Source of the DNA: Bradyrhizobium xenonodulans
Lineage (GTDB): Bacteria > Pseudomonadota > Alphaproteobacteria > Rhizobiales > Xanthobacteraceae
Direction of reading: 5' to 3'
DNA length: 64,000 nt
NCBI RefSeq assembly: GCF_027594865.1
Contig: NZ_CP089391.1
Coordinates: forward strand, 2,262,501-2,326,500
Shown: positions 50,336 to 58,599 of the stretch, piece after piece
Layout of the letters: each line of letters opens with the position of its first letter
Position numbering within the stretch: the stretch's first letter is position 1
The notes under the pieces: generated by a model
Databases searched by the model: none
Told to the model about the DNA's origin: nothing
What the model saw: the letters and a program-made list of their open reading frames with translations, nothing else
Made by a program: the position numbers and the translations under genes

Positions 50336-51685
50336 TCAGTGATTGACACTACACAACACGTTGTCGACGGCCGTGCCGAGCTTGTCGACGATCAGGTCGA
50401 TCTCCTCCGCGGAGGTGATATAGGGCGGCGCCAGCAACACATGGTCGCCGCGGACGCCGTCCACGGTGCCGCCGCCGGGATAGCAGCCAAGCCCGTTGGC
50501 GAAGGCCTCTGCCTTGATCTTCTGATGCAGCTTGAGCGCCGGATCGAACGAGGAGCGTGTCGTCCGATCGGCGACGAGCTCGATCGCCCAGAACAGGCCG
50601 CGACCCCTGATGTCGCCGACATGGCGGTGATTGCCGAAGCGCTCGGTCAGTCGCTGCTCGAGTTGTCGTCCGCGTTCCTTGACGCGGTCGAGCAGGCCGT
50701 CCTCGCGGATCACATCCTGCACCGCAAGCGCGGCGGCGCAAGCGAGGGGATGCGCCAGATAAGTGTGGCCGTGCAGGAACGCGCCCGAGCCTGAGCGGAT
50801 GGTGTCGATGATCTTGCCGCTTGCGAGCATCGCGCCGATCGGTTGGTAGCCGCCGCCGAGCCCCTTTGCGATCGCCTGGATGTCCGGCGCGACGCCTTCC
50901 TGTTCCCATGCGTGCGTCGTGCCGGTGCGGCCCATGCCGCTCATGACCTCGTCGAGAATGAGTAGCGCGCCATGCCGGTCGCAGATCTCGCGCACGGCCT
51001 TGAAGTAGCCGTCCGGCGCGGTCACCGCGCCGGCGGTGGCGCCGACCACGGGCTCGGCGAGGAATGCCGCGACGGTGTCGGGGCCGAGCCGCTGAAATTC
51101 GGCTTCGAGTTCGGCGGCCAGCCGCGCCACGAATTGTGCGTCAGACTCGCTGTCGTGCTTCTCGCGATAGGCGAACGCGGGCGTCACATGGCTGAAAGCG
51201 CCGGAAAGCAACGGCGCATACGGCGCGCGCCGCCAGGCATTGCCGCCGGCAGCGAGCGCGCCGAGCGTGTTGCCGTGGTAGCTCTGCCGCCGCGCGATGA
51301 AGTGCTGCCGCTGCGTCTCGCCGCGCTCGATGAAATATTGCCGCGCGAGCTTGATGCTGGCCTCGATCGCCTCCGATCCGCCGCTGACGAAATAGGCATA
51401 GGCGAGACCGCCGGGCTCGTGCCCGACCAGCGTCTCGGCCAGCGCCTCGGCGGGCTCGGACGAGAAGAAGGCGGTGTGCGCATAGGCCAGCGTCGAGGCC
51501 TGCTTCGTCATCGCCGCGATCACGCGCGGATGCTGGTGGCCGAGGCACGAGACGGCCGCGCCGCCGGAAGCATCGATCACGCGCCGACCGTCCTCGGCGA
51601 AGAGATAGACGCCTTCGCCGCCGATCGCCCTGGGCGGCGTTTCGCGGAGCGAGCGGTGCAGCACGCGGCTGGTGCGAGCGGCCAT
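50336..51685 (-). CDS. Class III aminotransferase (omega-amino acid/ornithine type)
   Basis: 449 residues. PLP-binding Lys274 in AIAKGLGGGYQPIGAMLAS, phosphate-binding Asp245 in LLILDEVMSGMGRTG, the substrate-pocket segment CLGHQHPRVIAAMTKQASTLAYAHTAFFSSEPAEALAE and RRQSYHGNTLGALAAGGN are typical of fold-type I class III enzymes. The amino donor may be an omega-amino acid or a non-alpha amino compound, with pyruvate or 2-oxoglutarate as acceptor. It follows the RpiR regulator by 3 bases and precedes the binding-protein gene, so the order is regulator, aminotransferase, binding protein. Confidence 0.93.
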   Translation of the reverse strand: MAARTSRVLHRSLRETPPRAIGGEGVYLFAEDGRRVIDASGGAAVSCLGHQHPRVIAAMTKQASTLAYAHTAFFSSEPAEALAETLVGHEPGGLAYAYFVSGGSEAIEASIKLARQYFIERGETQRQHFIARRQSYHGNTLGALAAGGNAWRRAPYAPLLSGAFSHVTPAFAYREKHDSESDAQFVARLAAELEAEFQRLGPDTVAAFLAEPVVGATAGAVTAPDGYFKAVREICDRHGALLILDEVMSGMGRTGTTHAWEQEGVAPDIQAIAKGLGGGYQPIGAMLASGKIIDTIRSGSGAFLHGHTYLAHPLACAAALAVQDVIREDGLLDRVKERGRQLEQRLTERFGNHRHVGDIRGRGLFWAIELVADRTTRSSFDPALKLHQKIKAEAFANGLGCYPGGGTVDGVRGDHVLLAPPYITSAEEIDLIVDKLGTAVDNVLCSVNH

Positions 51686-51688
51686 GGG

Positions 51689-52561
51689 TCAACCTTTCTC
51701 TGAGACGTAGGTGGAGGCGGCGGCGAGCCGCGCCTCGGTATTTTCCAGGCGCTTCTTCGCGGCCGCACCGCCGAGCGAGAACGTCACCGCGGCGAGCGAC
51801 TGCGCGATCGCGATGGCGCCGGTGAGGCTGGGGAAGAAGCCGGGCGAGGAGGCCGCCTCGAACAGCAGCACGTGGTCGGCGCCTTCGGCCATCGGCGCCG
51901 AGAGGCTGTCCGTGATCGCGATCAGTTTCGCGCCGGCATGATGGGCGGCTTGCGCAACGCGGACGCTCGCATGGGTGTAAGGCAGGAAGCCGACGACGAT
52001 GACGGCCTCGCCGGGCCTGATAGCGCCGAGATCGAGATCATCGGGGCCGGACGTGCCGACGAGCTGCACCTGCTCGGGACGGAACAGGCGCAGCTCATAA
52101 TTCAGCAGCTCCGCGACGCTCCGGCAGCTTCGGTAACCGGCGATCCAGATCCGCTTGGCGTCATGCAGCGCGCGGGCCGCGTCCGCAATCGGCTGGGCGG
52201 GAATGCGCGGAAGGCCGGCGGCCTCGGCCTCGAGCTTGTCGATGACGAGCGCAATATCCGCATTCGGACCGTGGCGGCGGCTCTTGGCGCGGCCGGAGAA
52301 AGGCGATGTCGGCGACGGCCGCCGTGCTTCCGTCAGCGCCGCGCGCAGCTCGTCCCAGCCGGAATAGCCGATCGCCTTGGCGAGCCGCGTGAACGCGGCG
52401 GGATCGGCACCGGCCTCCGCGGCGAGATCGCGCATCGAACGGGTGGTGGCGTCGTAATCATTGGCGGCGACGAAACGGCCGACCTCCTGCAGGCGCAGGG
52501 GGAGCGATGGCAATGCAATGCGCAGTTCGCTCAAGGGCGAGGATTTCGCGGGCTCGGCCAT
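51689..52561 (-). CDS. MurR/RpiR family transcriptional regulator
   Basis: 290 residues. An N-terminal helix-turn-helix (~20-85: PLRLQEVGRFVAANDYDATTRSMRDLAAEAGADPAAFTRLAKAIGYSGWDELRAALTE) is followed by a SIS domain (IWIAGYRSCRSVAELLNYELRLF, then GEAVIVVGFLPYTHASVRVAQAAHHAGAKLIAITDS). The ligand is probably a metabolite of the pathway rather than a phosphosugar. It is divergent from the aapQM-like genes, with the palindrome at 52570-52598 in the gap, and 3 bases ahead of the aminotransferase gene. Confidence 0.93.
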   Translation of the reverse strand: MAEPAKSSPLSELRIALPSLPLRLQEVGRFVAANDYDATTRSMRDLAAEAGADPAAFTRLAKAIGYSGWDELRAALTEARRPSPTSPFSGRAKSRRHGPNADIALVIDKLEAEAAGLPRIPAQPIADAARALHDAKRIWIAGYRSCRSVAELLNYELRLFRPEQVQLVGTSGPDDLDLGAIRPGEAVIVVGFLPYTHASVRVAQAAHHAGAKLIAITDSLSAPMAEGADHVLLFEAASSPGFFPSLTGAIAIAQSLAAVTFSLGGAAAKKRLENTEARLAAASTYVSEKG

Positions 52562-52569
52562 GAAACATT

Positions 52570-52598
52570 TGTTGCACGGTTTTCAGATCGGTGCAACA
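52570..52598. promoter_or_regulatory. TGTTGCAC-N13-GTGCAACA operator candidate
   Basis: A perfect 8-bp inverted repeat in the 86 bases between the rpiR-type gene and the aapQM-like genes. The core GTTGCAC recurs at 57395-57401 upstream of the tartrate-dehydrogenase gene. The distance between arm centres is 21 bases, two helical turns, fitting a dimeric HTH protein such as RpiR. Confidence 0.55.
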
Positions 52599-52647
52599 GT
52601 TGACGTGCGCCGCCGGAAATCGTGCTCTTCAGAAGGATTTTTGTGCT

Positions 52648-53835
52648 GTGACGTCAGACGCTCCAAGACCGCCGCCGCGCCGTCGCCTCTTCGGCGCATG
52701 GGGATCCCGCGAGCTGAAAGGCCTGTTCTGGCAGGTGCTGGTGGTCGGGATCGCCGTCGCGATCATCGCCTTCCTCTGGTCCAACACCGTCACCAATCTC
52801 ACGGCCCGCCGCATCACCACCGGTTTCGCCTTTCTTGGCCGTGAAGCCGGCATGCCTATCGCCGACAGCCTACTCGCCTACAATCCGAGAGACGCCTACC
52901 TCTGGGCCTTCGTCGTCGGCGTCGCCAACACCTTGCGCGTCGCTGTGATCGGCATCGTGCTCGCGACCGTTTTGGGCACGCTGATCGGCATCTCGCGATT
53001 GTCGGCCAACTGGCTGCTGTCGCGGCTTGCTGCTGTCTATGTCGAGACGCTGCGCGACATCCCGCTGCTGCTTCAACTGCTGTTCTGGTACGTGCTGATG
53101 CAAGCGCTGCCGGCCGCGCGCGCGGCGTGGCGACCGGTCGAGGGCGTGTTCCTGTCCAATCGCGGCCTGATCCTGCCGGCAATCCCGGTGGGCCCGCCGC
53201 AGCTCTGGGTGCTTGGGATGGCGGTGCTCGGGCTTGTCGCGTTCTTTCTGATCCAGCGATGGCTCGTCGCGCAGCAGATGCGGGATGGCAAGCCGCGGCC
53301 GGCCTGGCCCTTTGCGGTTGGCCTCGTCCTCGCGCTGCCGGCGGCAGTGTCCGTGGCGCTCGGAGTATCCTGGACAATCGAGTGGCCGGCGCTGCGCGGC
53401 TTCAATTTCGTCGGTGGGCTGACGCTCGCGCCGGAATACTTTGCCTTGTTGATCGCGCTCGTCACCTACACCTCGGCCTTCATCGCCGAGATCGTGCGCA
53501 GCGGCATCCAGTCGGTGCCGCGCGGGCAGTGGGATGCTGCCAATGCGCTCGGCCTGCGGCGCAGCTTCATGCTGCGGCAGATCATCCTGCCGCAGGCGCT
53601 GCGCGTCATCGTGCCGCCGATGACGAGCCAGTATCTCAATCTGACCAAGAACTCCTCGCTCGCGGTCGCAATCGGCTACCAGGACGTGGTCTCGATCGCC
53701 AACACCACGCTGAACCAGACCGGGCAGGCGATCGAGGCGATCGCGCTGATCATGGCGGTGTTCCTGACCATCAGCCTCGGTATCAGCTTCTTCATGAACT
53801 GGTACAATGCGCGCATCGCGCTGGTGGAGCGCTGA
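52648..53835 (+). CDS. Amino acid ABC transporter permease, AapQ type
   Basis: 395 residues from the GTG at 52648, with AGAAGGA upstream. About eight membrane segments. The AapQ marks are the long loop between the first two spans, then the BPD signature region TYTSAFIAEIVRSGIQSVPRGQWDAANALGLRR with an EAA loop followed by LPQALRVIVPPMTSQYLNLTKNSSLAVAIGYQD. It is divergent from the RpiR gene and two bases before the partner gene. The matching binding protein is AapJ-like at 49313. Confidence 0.94.
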   Translation: MTSDAPRPPPRRRLFGAWGSRELKGLFWQVLVVGIAVAIIAFLWSNTVTNLTARRITTGFAFLGREAGMPIADSLLAYNPRDAYLWAFVVGVANTLRVAVIGIVLATVLGTLIGISRLSANWLLSRLAAVYVETLRDIPLLLQLLFWYVLMQALPAARAAWRPVEGVFLSNRGLILPAIPVGPPQLWVLGMAVLGLVAFFLIQRWLVAQQMRDGKPRPAWPFAVGLVLALPAAVSVALGVSWTIEWPALRGFNFVGGLTLAPEYFALLIALVTYTSAFIAEIVRSGIQSVPRGQWDAANALGLRRSFMLRQIILPQALRVIVPPMTSQYLNLTKNSSLAVAIGYQDVVSIANTTLNQTGQAIEAIALIMAVFLTISLGISFFMNWYNARIALVER

Positions 53836-53837
53836 TC

Positions 53838-54944
53838 ATGACGGTGATCACCGACATTCCAGACGTCCCGCGCGCTGCTCGCCGCCCGCAGATCGGCAAC
53901 CCGGCGCTGCGCTGGCTGCGCACCAATTTGTTCTCGTCGATCCCGAACGGCATTCTTTCGGTCGTGCTGCTGGCGGTGCTCGCCAAGGGCATCTTCAGCT
54001 TCGTGCAGTGGGGCATCGCCAATGCGGTCTGGCTGACGCCGGCAAACGACTCCAGCGCCTGCCGTGCGGCACGCGGCCTCGGCGCCTGCTGGGCGATCAT
54101 CCCCGAAAAATATCGCTTCATCCTGTTCGGCACCTATCCGTTCGACGAGCAGTGGCGGCCGGCGCTGTCAGTCGTGCTGTTCATCACGCTGTTCTATCTC
54201 TCGACCCGCCGCGCATTGTGGCGGCGCGAGCTGGCGCTTCTCTGGATCGGCGCGCTCGCGCTGATCAGCATTCTGATGTGGGGCGGGGTGTTCGGACTCT
54301 CCTTCGTGTCGCAGGACCGTTGGGGCGGATTGCCGGTGACGCTGATTTTGGCGACCTTTGGTCTGGCTTTCGGCTTCCCGCTCGGCATCCTCGTCGCACT
54401 CGGCCGGCGTTCAAAACTGCCGGCGATCCGCTCGCTCAGCGTGCTCTATGTCGAGCTGATCCGCGGCGTGCCGCTGGTGAGCCTGCTGTTCATGGCGAGC
54501 GTGATGTTTCCGCTGTTCATGCCGAGCGGATTCAACATCGACAAGCTCTTGCGCGCGCAGATCGCGATCATCCTGTTCGCAGGCGCCTATCTTGCCGAGG
54601 TCATCCGCGGCGGTCTACAGGCCGTGCCGCGCGGGCAGTATGAGGCCGCCGACGCGCTCGGCCTGTCCTACTGGCGCAAGCATCGCCTGATCGTCCTGCC
54701 GCAGGCGATCCGCCACGTCATCCCACCGCTGGTGAACACCTTCATCGCCTTCTTCAAGGACACCAGCCTCGTCCTGATCATCGGCATTTTCGACCTGCTG
54801 ACGACGGCGAAGACCGCGATCATCGATCCCGCCTGGCAGCAATTCTCGGTCGAGGTCTACATCTTCGTTGCCGCGATCTATTTTGTCTTCTGCTTCGCGA
54901 TGTCGCGGTATAGCCGGAGCCTTGAGGCGACGAGCGGAAGGTGA
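53838..54944 (+). CDS. Amino acid ABC transporter permease, AapM type
   Basis: 368 residues, starting two bases after the AapQ-type stop. Membrane segments plus the loop AYLAEVIRGGLQAVPRGQYEAADALGLSYWRKHRLIVLPQAIRHVIPPLVNTFIAFFKDTSLVLIIGIFDLL mark the EAA loop of the PAAT family. No ATP-binding subunit (AapP) is encoded here or anywhere in the amino-acid region of the window, so an ATPase encoded elsewhere must be used. It ends ~70 bases before the convergent amidase gene. Confidence 0.94.
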   Translation: MTVITDIPDVPRAARRPQIGNPALRWLRTNLFSSIPNGILSVVLLAVLAKGIFSFVQWGIANAVWLTPANDSSACRAARGLGACWAIIPEKYRFILFGTYPFDEQWRPALSVVLFITLFYLSTRRALWRRELALLWIGALALISILMWGGVFGLSFVSQDRWGGLPVTLILATFGLAFGFPLGILVALGRRSKLPAIRSLSVLYVELIRGVPLVSLLFMASVMFPLFMPSGFNIDKLLRAQIAIILFAGAYLAEVIRGGLQAVPRGQYEAADALGLSYWRKHRLIVLPQAIRHVIPPLVNTFIAFFKDTSLVLIIGIFDLLTTAKTAIIDPAWQQFSVEVYIFVAAIYFVFCFAMSRYSRSLEATSGR

Positions 54945-55015
54945 CGCCCCGTGTCCCGGCTCTGCAGCGCACCGCTTAAGAGGCGCTGCGCTGCGTCCGG
55001 GGCACGAGAGTGGCC

Positions 55016-56434
55016 TTACTTCTTCACCCTCGGATCGATCGGCGTCGTGCCGCGCAGCCCCAGAATATCCTCCAGCACCTTGGCACCCGCGAGCACCTGC
55101 GCATCCGCGCGCGGCGCGCCGACCACCTGCACGCCGACCGGCAGGCCAGACGCCGTGAAGCCGCACGGCAACGACAGCGACGGGCAGCAGGCGAGCGTGA
55201 TGGCGTAGACGATGCCGAGCCATTCGACGTAATTCTCGAACCGCTTGCCTGCGCATTCGGCGACATAGCGGTGCTCGACCGGGAAGGGCGGCACGATCGT
55301 GGTCGGCGTCAGCAGCAGGTCGTAGGTCTTGAAGAACTCGACCGCGCGCGCGGTCATGCCGACGCGCTGGGCCTCGGCGCGTTCGAGATGCTCGACCGTG
55401 AGCTTGAGGCCCTCCTCGATGTTCCAGATCACCTCGGGCTTGAGCAGGTCGCGCTTGGTGCGCAGCAGATTGGCCTTGGTGATCGCGAAATCGAACGCGC
55501 GCAGCACGTGGAAGCATTCATGCGCCTCGCGCCAGTCCGGATGCGCCTCCTCGACGATGGCGCCGGCTTCGGCAAAGCGTTCCGCGGCCTCGCGCGTGAT
55601 CGCCTTGACCTCGGGATCGACAGGCGTGATGCCGAGATCGGGCGAATAGGCGATGCGCTTCGGCTTCCTGCCCGATTGTGCTGCCGAGAGGAATGAGGTC
55701 GTCGGCGCCGGCAGCGATAGCGGGTCGGCGGCATAGTCGCCGCTCATGGCATCCAGTAGCAGCGCGAGATCTTCGACGTTGCGCGCCATTGGGCCGACCA
55801 GGCCGAGGTTGCGATCGATCGCCGATTTGGGGGTATGGGCGACGCGGCCGATGCTGGGCCGCATGCCGACGACGCCGCAGAATGCCGCGGGGCTGCGCAA
55901 GGAGCCGCCCATGTCGGAGCCCTGCGCCAGCCAGGCCATGCCGGTGGCGAGCGCCACGGCGGCGCCACCCGAGGAGCCCGCGGCGGACTTGGTCGTGTCC
56001 CAGGGATTGAGCGTCGCGCCGAATACTTCGTTGAACGTGTTGGCGCCGGCGCCGAATTCCGGCGTGTTGGATTTGGCGTAGACGACCGCGCCGTTGGCTT
56101 CGAGATTTTCGACCATGAGGTCGGACGTCGCGGGGATGTTGTCTTTGAAGATCGGCGAGCCCTGCGTGTTCAGCACGCCCGCAACGTCGGTCAGGTCCTT
56201 GATCGGCACCGGTAGGCCCGCGAGCAGCCCGCGTGCGCCGGCCGGCTTCTGCATCAGCGTCTTGGCGTGATCCCGCGCGCGATCGAAGCACAGCGTCGGC
56301 AGCGCGTTGACTTGGCCGTCGACCTCACTGATGCGCTTCTCCACCACGTCCAGAAGCTCGAGCGGCGAGACGTCGCCGGACCGCAGCTTGTCGACGACGG
56401 TGCACGCGGTTTCGCGGATCAGACCTTGAGACAA
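55016..56434 (-). CDS. Amidase (amidase signature family)
   Basis: 472 residues. The Ser-cisSer-Lys triad is visible: Lys79 in LPVPIKDLTDVAG, cis-Ser154 in SAAGSSGGAAVALATGM, and nucleophile Ser178 in GSDMGGSLRSPAAFCG. The C-terminal part (YVEWLGIVYAITLACCPSLSLPCGFTASGLPVGVQVVG) is typical of the family. It hydrolyses an amide, releasing ammonia or an amine. Next to amino-acid transport genes and hydroxy-acid dehydrogenases it may act on the imported compound or a derivative. It is on the opposite strand to aapQM and followed upstream by a palindromic repeat. Confidence 0.94.
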   Translation of the reverse strand: MSQGLIRETACTVVDKLRSGDVSPLELLDVVEKRISEVDGQVNALPTLCFDRARDHAKTLMQKPAGARGLLAGLPVPIKDLTDVAGVLNTQGSPIFKDNIPATSDLMVENLEANGAVVYAKSNTPEFGAGANTFNEVFGATLNPWDTTKSAAGSSGGAAVALATGMAWLAQGSDMGGSLRSPAAFCGVVGMRPSIGRVAHTPKSAIDRNLGLVGPMARNVEDLALLLDAMSGDYAADPLSLPAPTTSFLSAAQSGRKPKRIAYSPDLGITPVDPEVKAITREAAERFAEAGAIVEEAHPDWREAHECFHVLRAFDFAITKANLLRTKRDLLKPEVIWNIEEGLKLTVEHLERAEAQRVGMTARAVEFFKTYDLLLTPTTIVPPFPVEHRYVAECAGKRFENYVEWLGIVYAITLACCPSLSLPCGFTASGLPVGVQVVGAPRADAQVLAGAKVLEDILGLRGTTPIDPRVKK

Positions 56435-56457
56435 TTATTCTACTCCCGTGCTGTGTC

Positions 56458-56531
56458 GTCATTGCGAGCGAAGTGAAGCAATCCAGTCCGTCACCGCAGA
56501 GACATTCTTGGATTGCTTCGCTCGCAATGAC
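56458..56531. repeat. Dispersed palindromic repeat, GTCATTGCGAG family, copy 2
   Basis: Starts GTCATTGCGAGCGAAGTGAAG and ends CTTCGCTCGCAATGAC, with inner GCAATCCAG and TTGGATTGC arms, like the copy at 29261-29344. It lies between the amidase start and the SDR stop, both minus strand, and probably has little room to hold a promoter. Confidence 0.87.
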
Positions 56532-56539
56532 GGAAAAAA

Positions 56540-57316
56540 TTAACCCCATCCAGCGCTGATGCCGCCATCCACCGTATAGATGACGCCGGACGTATAGCCC
56601 GCGCGGTCGGACGCGAGGAACGCCATGAGATCGCCGATCTCGCGCGCGTGCGCGGGCCGGCCGAGCGGCAGGCCCTTCTGGAATTCCTTGTAGCGGGTCT
56701 CGTCGCCGATTTGATTTTTTGCCCGCGTCTTGAGCAGTGTGACGTGGCGGTCGGTGCCGACAGGCCCGGGATTGATCCCCACCACGCGGATGTTGTCGGC
56801 GAGGCTTTTTCCCCCGAGCGCGCGGGTGAACGCCATCAGCGCGGCGTTGCCGGCGCTGCCGCAGATGTAGTTCGCGTCGAATTTTTCGCCGGCCGCACCG
56901 ATGTCGTTGACGATGACGCCGCCGCCCCTGGCCTTCATCTGCGCGTAGATCTGCCGCGTCAGGTTGATGTAGCCGAACACTTTCAATTCCCAGGCGTGCC
57001 GCCAGGTTGCCTCGTCGATCTTGTCGATGGAGCCGCCGGGGATGTCGCCGGCATTGTTGACGAGGATGTCGATGTCGGCGGCCTCCTTGGCGAGCCGCGC
57101 CAAATCCTCAGCCTTGCGCAGATCCACGATGCTGGTTGCGGCATCGATCTGGTGCGCGGAGCGCAAACGCTCTGCCAGCGCCTTGAGCTGCTCGTCATTG
57201 CGGGCGGCAAGCAGGAGGTGGGCGCCTTCCTCGGCAAATGCCTCGGCGGCAGCTGCGCCAATGCCCTTGGACGCGCCTGTGATCAGGACGCGCTTGCCAC
57301 GCAGATGCAGATCCAT
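56540..57316 (-). CDS. SDR-fold protein lacking the catalytic Ser-Tyr-Lys set
   Basis: 258 residues from the ATG at 57316. The NAD(P)-binding Gly motif (LITGASKGIGAAAAEAFAEEG) and NNAG (LVNNAGDIPGG) are intact. The catalytic part reads VNDIGAAGEKFDANYICGSAGNAALMAFTRALGG. The Ser of the family is Gly, the expected YxxxK is YICGS with no Lys, and Asn stands where Lys normally precedes AAL. The tail is otherwise like a reductase (IRVVGINPGPVGTDR, GYTSGVIYTVDGGISAGW). It may be a cofactor-binding protein with unusual chemistry. Flanked by a palindromic repeat, and divergent from the tartrate-dehydrogenase gene. Confidence 0.85.
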   Translation of the reverse strand: MDLHLRGKRVLITGASKGIGAAAAEAFAEEGAHLLLAARNDEQLKALAERLRSAHQIDAATSIVDLRKAEDLARLAKEAADIDILVNNAGDIPGGSIDKIDEATWRHAWELKVFGYINLTRQIYAQMKARGGGVIVNDIGAAGEKFDANYICGSAGNAALMAFTRALGGKSLADNIRVVGINPGPVGTDRHVTLLKTRAKNQIGDETRYKEFQKGLPLGRPAHAREIGDLMAFLASDRAGYTSGVIYTVDGGISAGWG

Positions 57317-57384
57317 GAGGGGTACTCGCAGAAGAGGAACATGGATCAAACCAGTAGGCGTTTGGCCGCGCCATGGTCAACATT

Positions 57385-57429
57385 GCAGTGCAGCGTTGCA
57401 CTGCCGCCGAGTTTGGTTCATTGCAGTGC
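57385..57429. promoter_or_regulatory. GCAGTGCA-N4-TGCACTGC palindrome with extra half-site
   Basis: A perfect 8-bp inverted repeat (57385-57404) and a further GCAGTGC at 57423-57429, upstream of the tartrate-dehydrogenase-type gene at 57474. GTTGCAC at 57395-57401 is shared with the repeat at 52570. A regulator such as the RpiR protein, or another, could bind both the palindrome and the extra half-site. Confidence 0.5.
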
Positions 57430-57473
57430 GGTCAAAAAAGCGGCGGCTGCCGGACCAAAAAGGGACGTTCTCG

Positions 57474-58547
57474 ATGAGCAAGAAGCAATACCGGATTGCA
57501 GTCATTCCCGGCGACGGCATCGGCAAGGAAGTGATGCCGGAAGGCCTGCGCGTTCTGGAGGCCGCGGCGAAGAAGCACGGGGTGTCCCTGCATTTTGACC
57601 ATTTCGACTTCTCGTCCTGGGATTATTACGAGAAGCACGGCCAGATGATGCCGGATGACTGGAAGGAGAAGATCGGCAAGCACGACGCCATCTATTTCGG
57701 CGCCGTCGGCTGGCCGGCCAAGATTCCGGACCACGTCTCGTTGTGGGGCTCGCTGATCAAGTTTCGCCGCGAGTTCGACCAGTATGTGAATTTGCGCCCG
57801 GTGCGGCTGATGCCCGGCGTGCCGTCGCCGCTGGCAAACCGCAAGCCCGGCGACATCGATTTCTGGGTGGTGCGCGAGAACACGGAAGGCGAGTATTCCT
57901 CCGTCGGCGGCCGCATGTTCCCGGATACCGACCGCGAATTCGTGACGCAGCAGACGGTGATGACCCGTGTGGGCGTCGACCGCATCCTGAAGTTCGCGTT
58001 CGAGCTGGCGCAGTCGCGGCCGAAGAAGCACCTGACCTCGGCGACCAAGTCCAACGGCATCTCCATCACCATGCCCTATTGGGACGAGCGCGTGGAGGCG
58101 ATGGCGAAGAAGTATCCGGGCGTGAAGTGGGACAAGTACCACATCGACATTCTGACCGCGAACTTCGTGCTGCATCCGGACTGGTTCGACGTCGTGGTCG
58201 GCTCGAACCTGTTCGGCGACATCCTCTCCGATCTCGGCCCGGCCTGCACCGGCACCATCGGTATCGCGCCGTCGGGCAACATCAATCCCGAGGGCGACTT
58301 CCCTTCGGTGTTCGAGCCGGTACACGGCTCGGCGCCTGATATCGCGGGTCAGGGCATCGCCAACCCGATCGGTGCGATCTGGTCCGGCGCGATGATGCTC
58401 GAGCATCTCGGCGAGAAGGTCGCCGGCAAATCGATCGTCGAGGCGATCGAGCGCACGCTCGCCGAACGGACGCTCCGCACCAAGGACCTCGGCGGCAACG
58501 CCGACACCACGGCGTGCGGCAAGGCCGTCGCGGATATGGTGGATTGA
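57474..58547 (+). CDS. Tartrate/D-malate dehydrogenase (isocitrate/isopropylmalate dehydrogenase family)
   Basis: 357 residues from the ATG at 57474. Beta-decarboxylating dehydrogenase features: IAVIPGDGIGKEVMPEGLRVLEAAAKKHG, the substrate Arg region NLRPVRLMPGV, WVVRENTEGEYSSVGGR and the metal-binding block NLFGDILSDLGPACTGTIGIAPSGNINPEGDFPSVFEPVHGSAPDIAGQGIANPIG. The pattern is of TtuC/DmlA-type enzymes that oxidise tartrate or D-malate with NAD. It is the only plus-strand gene in this part, with an operator-like palindrome upstream, a 13-bp hairpin following it and hydroxy-acid dehydrogenases downstream on the other strand. Confidence 0.93.
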   Translation: MSKKQYRIAVIPGDGIGKEVMPEGLRVLEAAAKKHGVSLHFDHFDFSSWDYYEKHGQMMPDDWKEKIGKHDAIYFGAVGWPAKIPDHVSLWGSLIKFRREFDQYVNLRPVRLMPGVPSPLANRKPGDIDFWVVRENTEGEYSSVGGRMFPDTDREFVTQQTVMTRVGVDRILKFAFELAQSRPKKHLTSATKSNGISITMPYWDERVEAMAKKYPGVKWDKYHIDILTANFVLHPDWFDVVVGSNLFGDILSDLGPACTGTIGIAPSGNINPEGDFPSVFEPVHGSAPDIAGQGIANPIGAIWSGAMMLEHLGEKVAGKSIVEAIERTLAERTLRTKDLGGNADTTACGKAVADMVD

Positions 58548-58556
58548 GGCGGCGAC

Positions 58557-58587
58557 TCTCACCCTCCCCCCCAAGGGGAGGGTGAGA
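58557..58587. terminator. 13-bp hairpin between convergent dehydrogenase genes
   Basis: TCTCACCCTCCCC, a five-base loop, GGGGAGGGTGAGA. It lies 9 bases after the tartrate-dehydrogenase stop and 12 bases before the stop of the opposite Ldh gene. It may serve both as a terminator, but a T-run is missing on both sides (four A bases follow on the plus strand). Confidence 0.6.
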
Positions 58588-58599
58588 AAAACGGCGCGA

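Noticed and set aside
58557-58587. Full rho-independent terminator
   Set aside because: The hairpin is perfect, but neither strand has a T-run after it, so only a hairpin with possible termination function is claimed.
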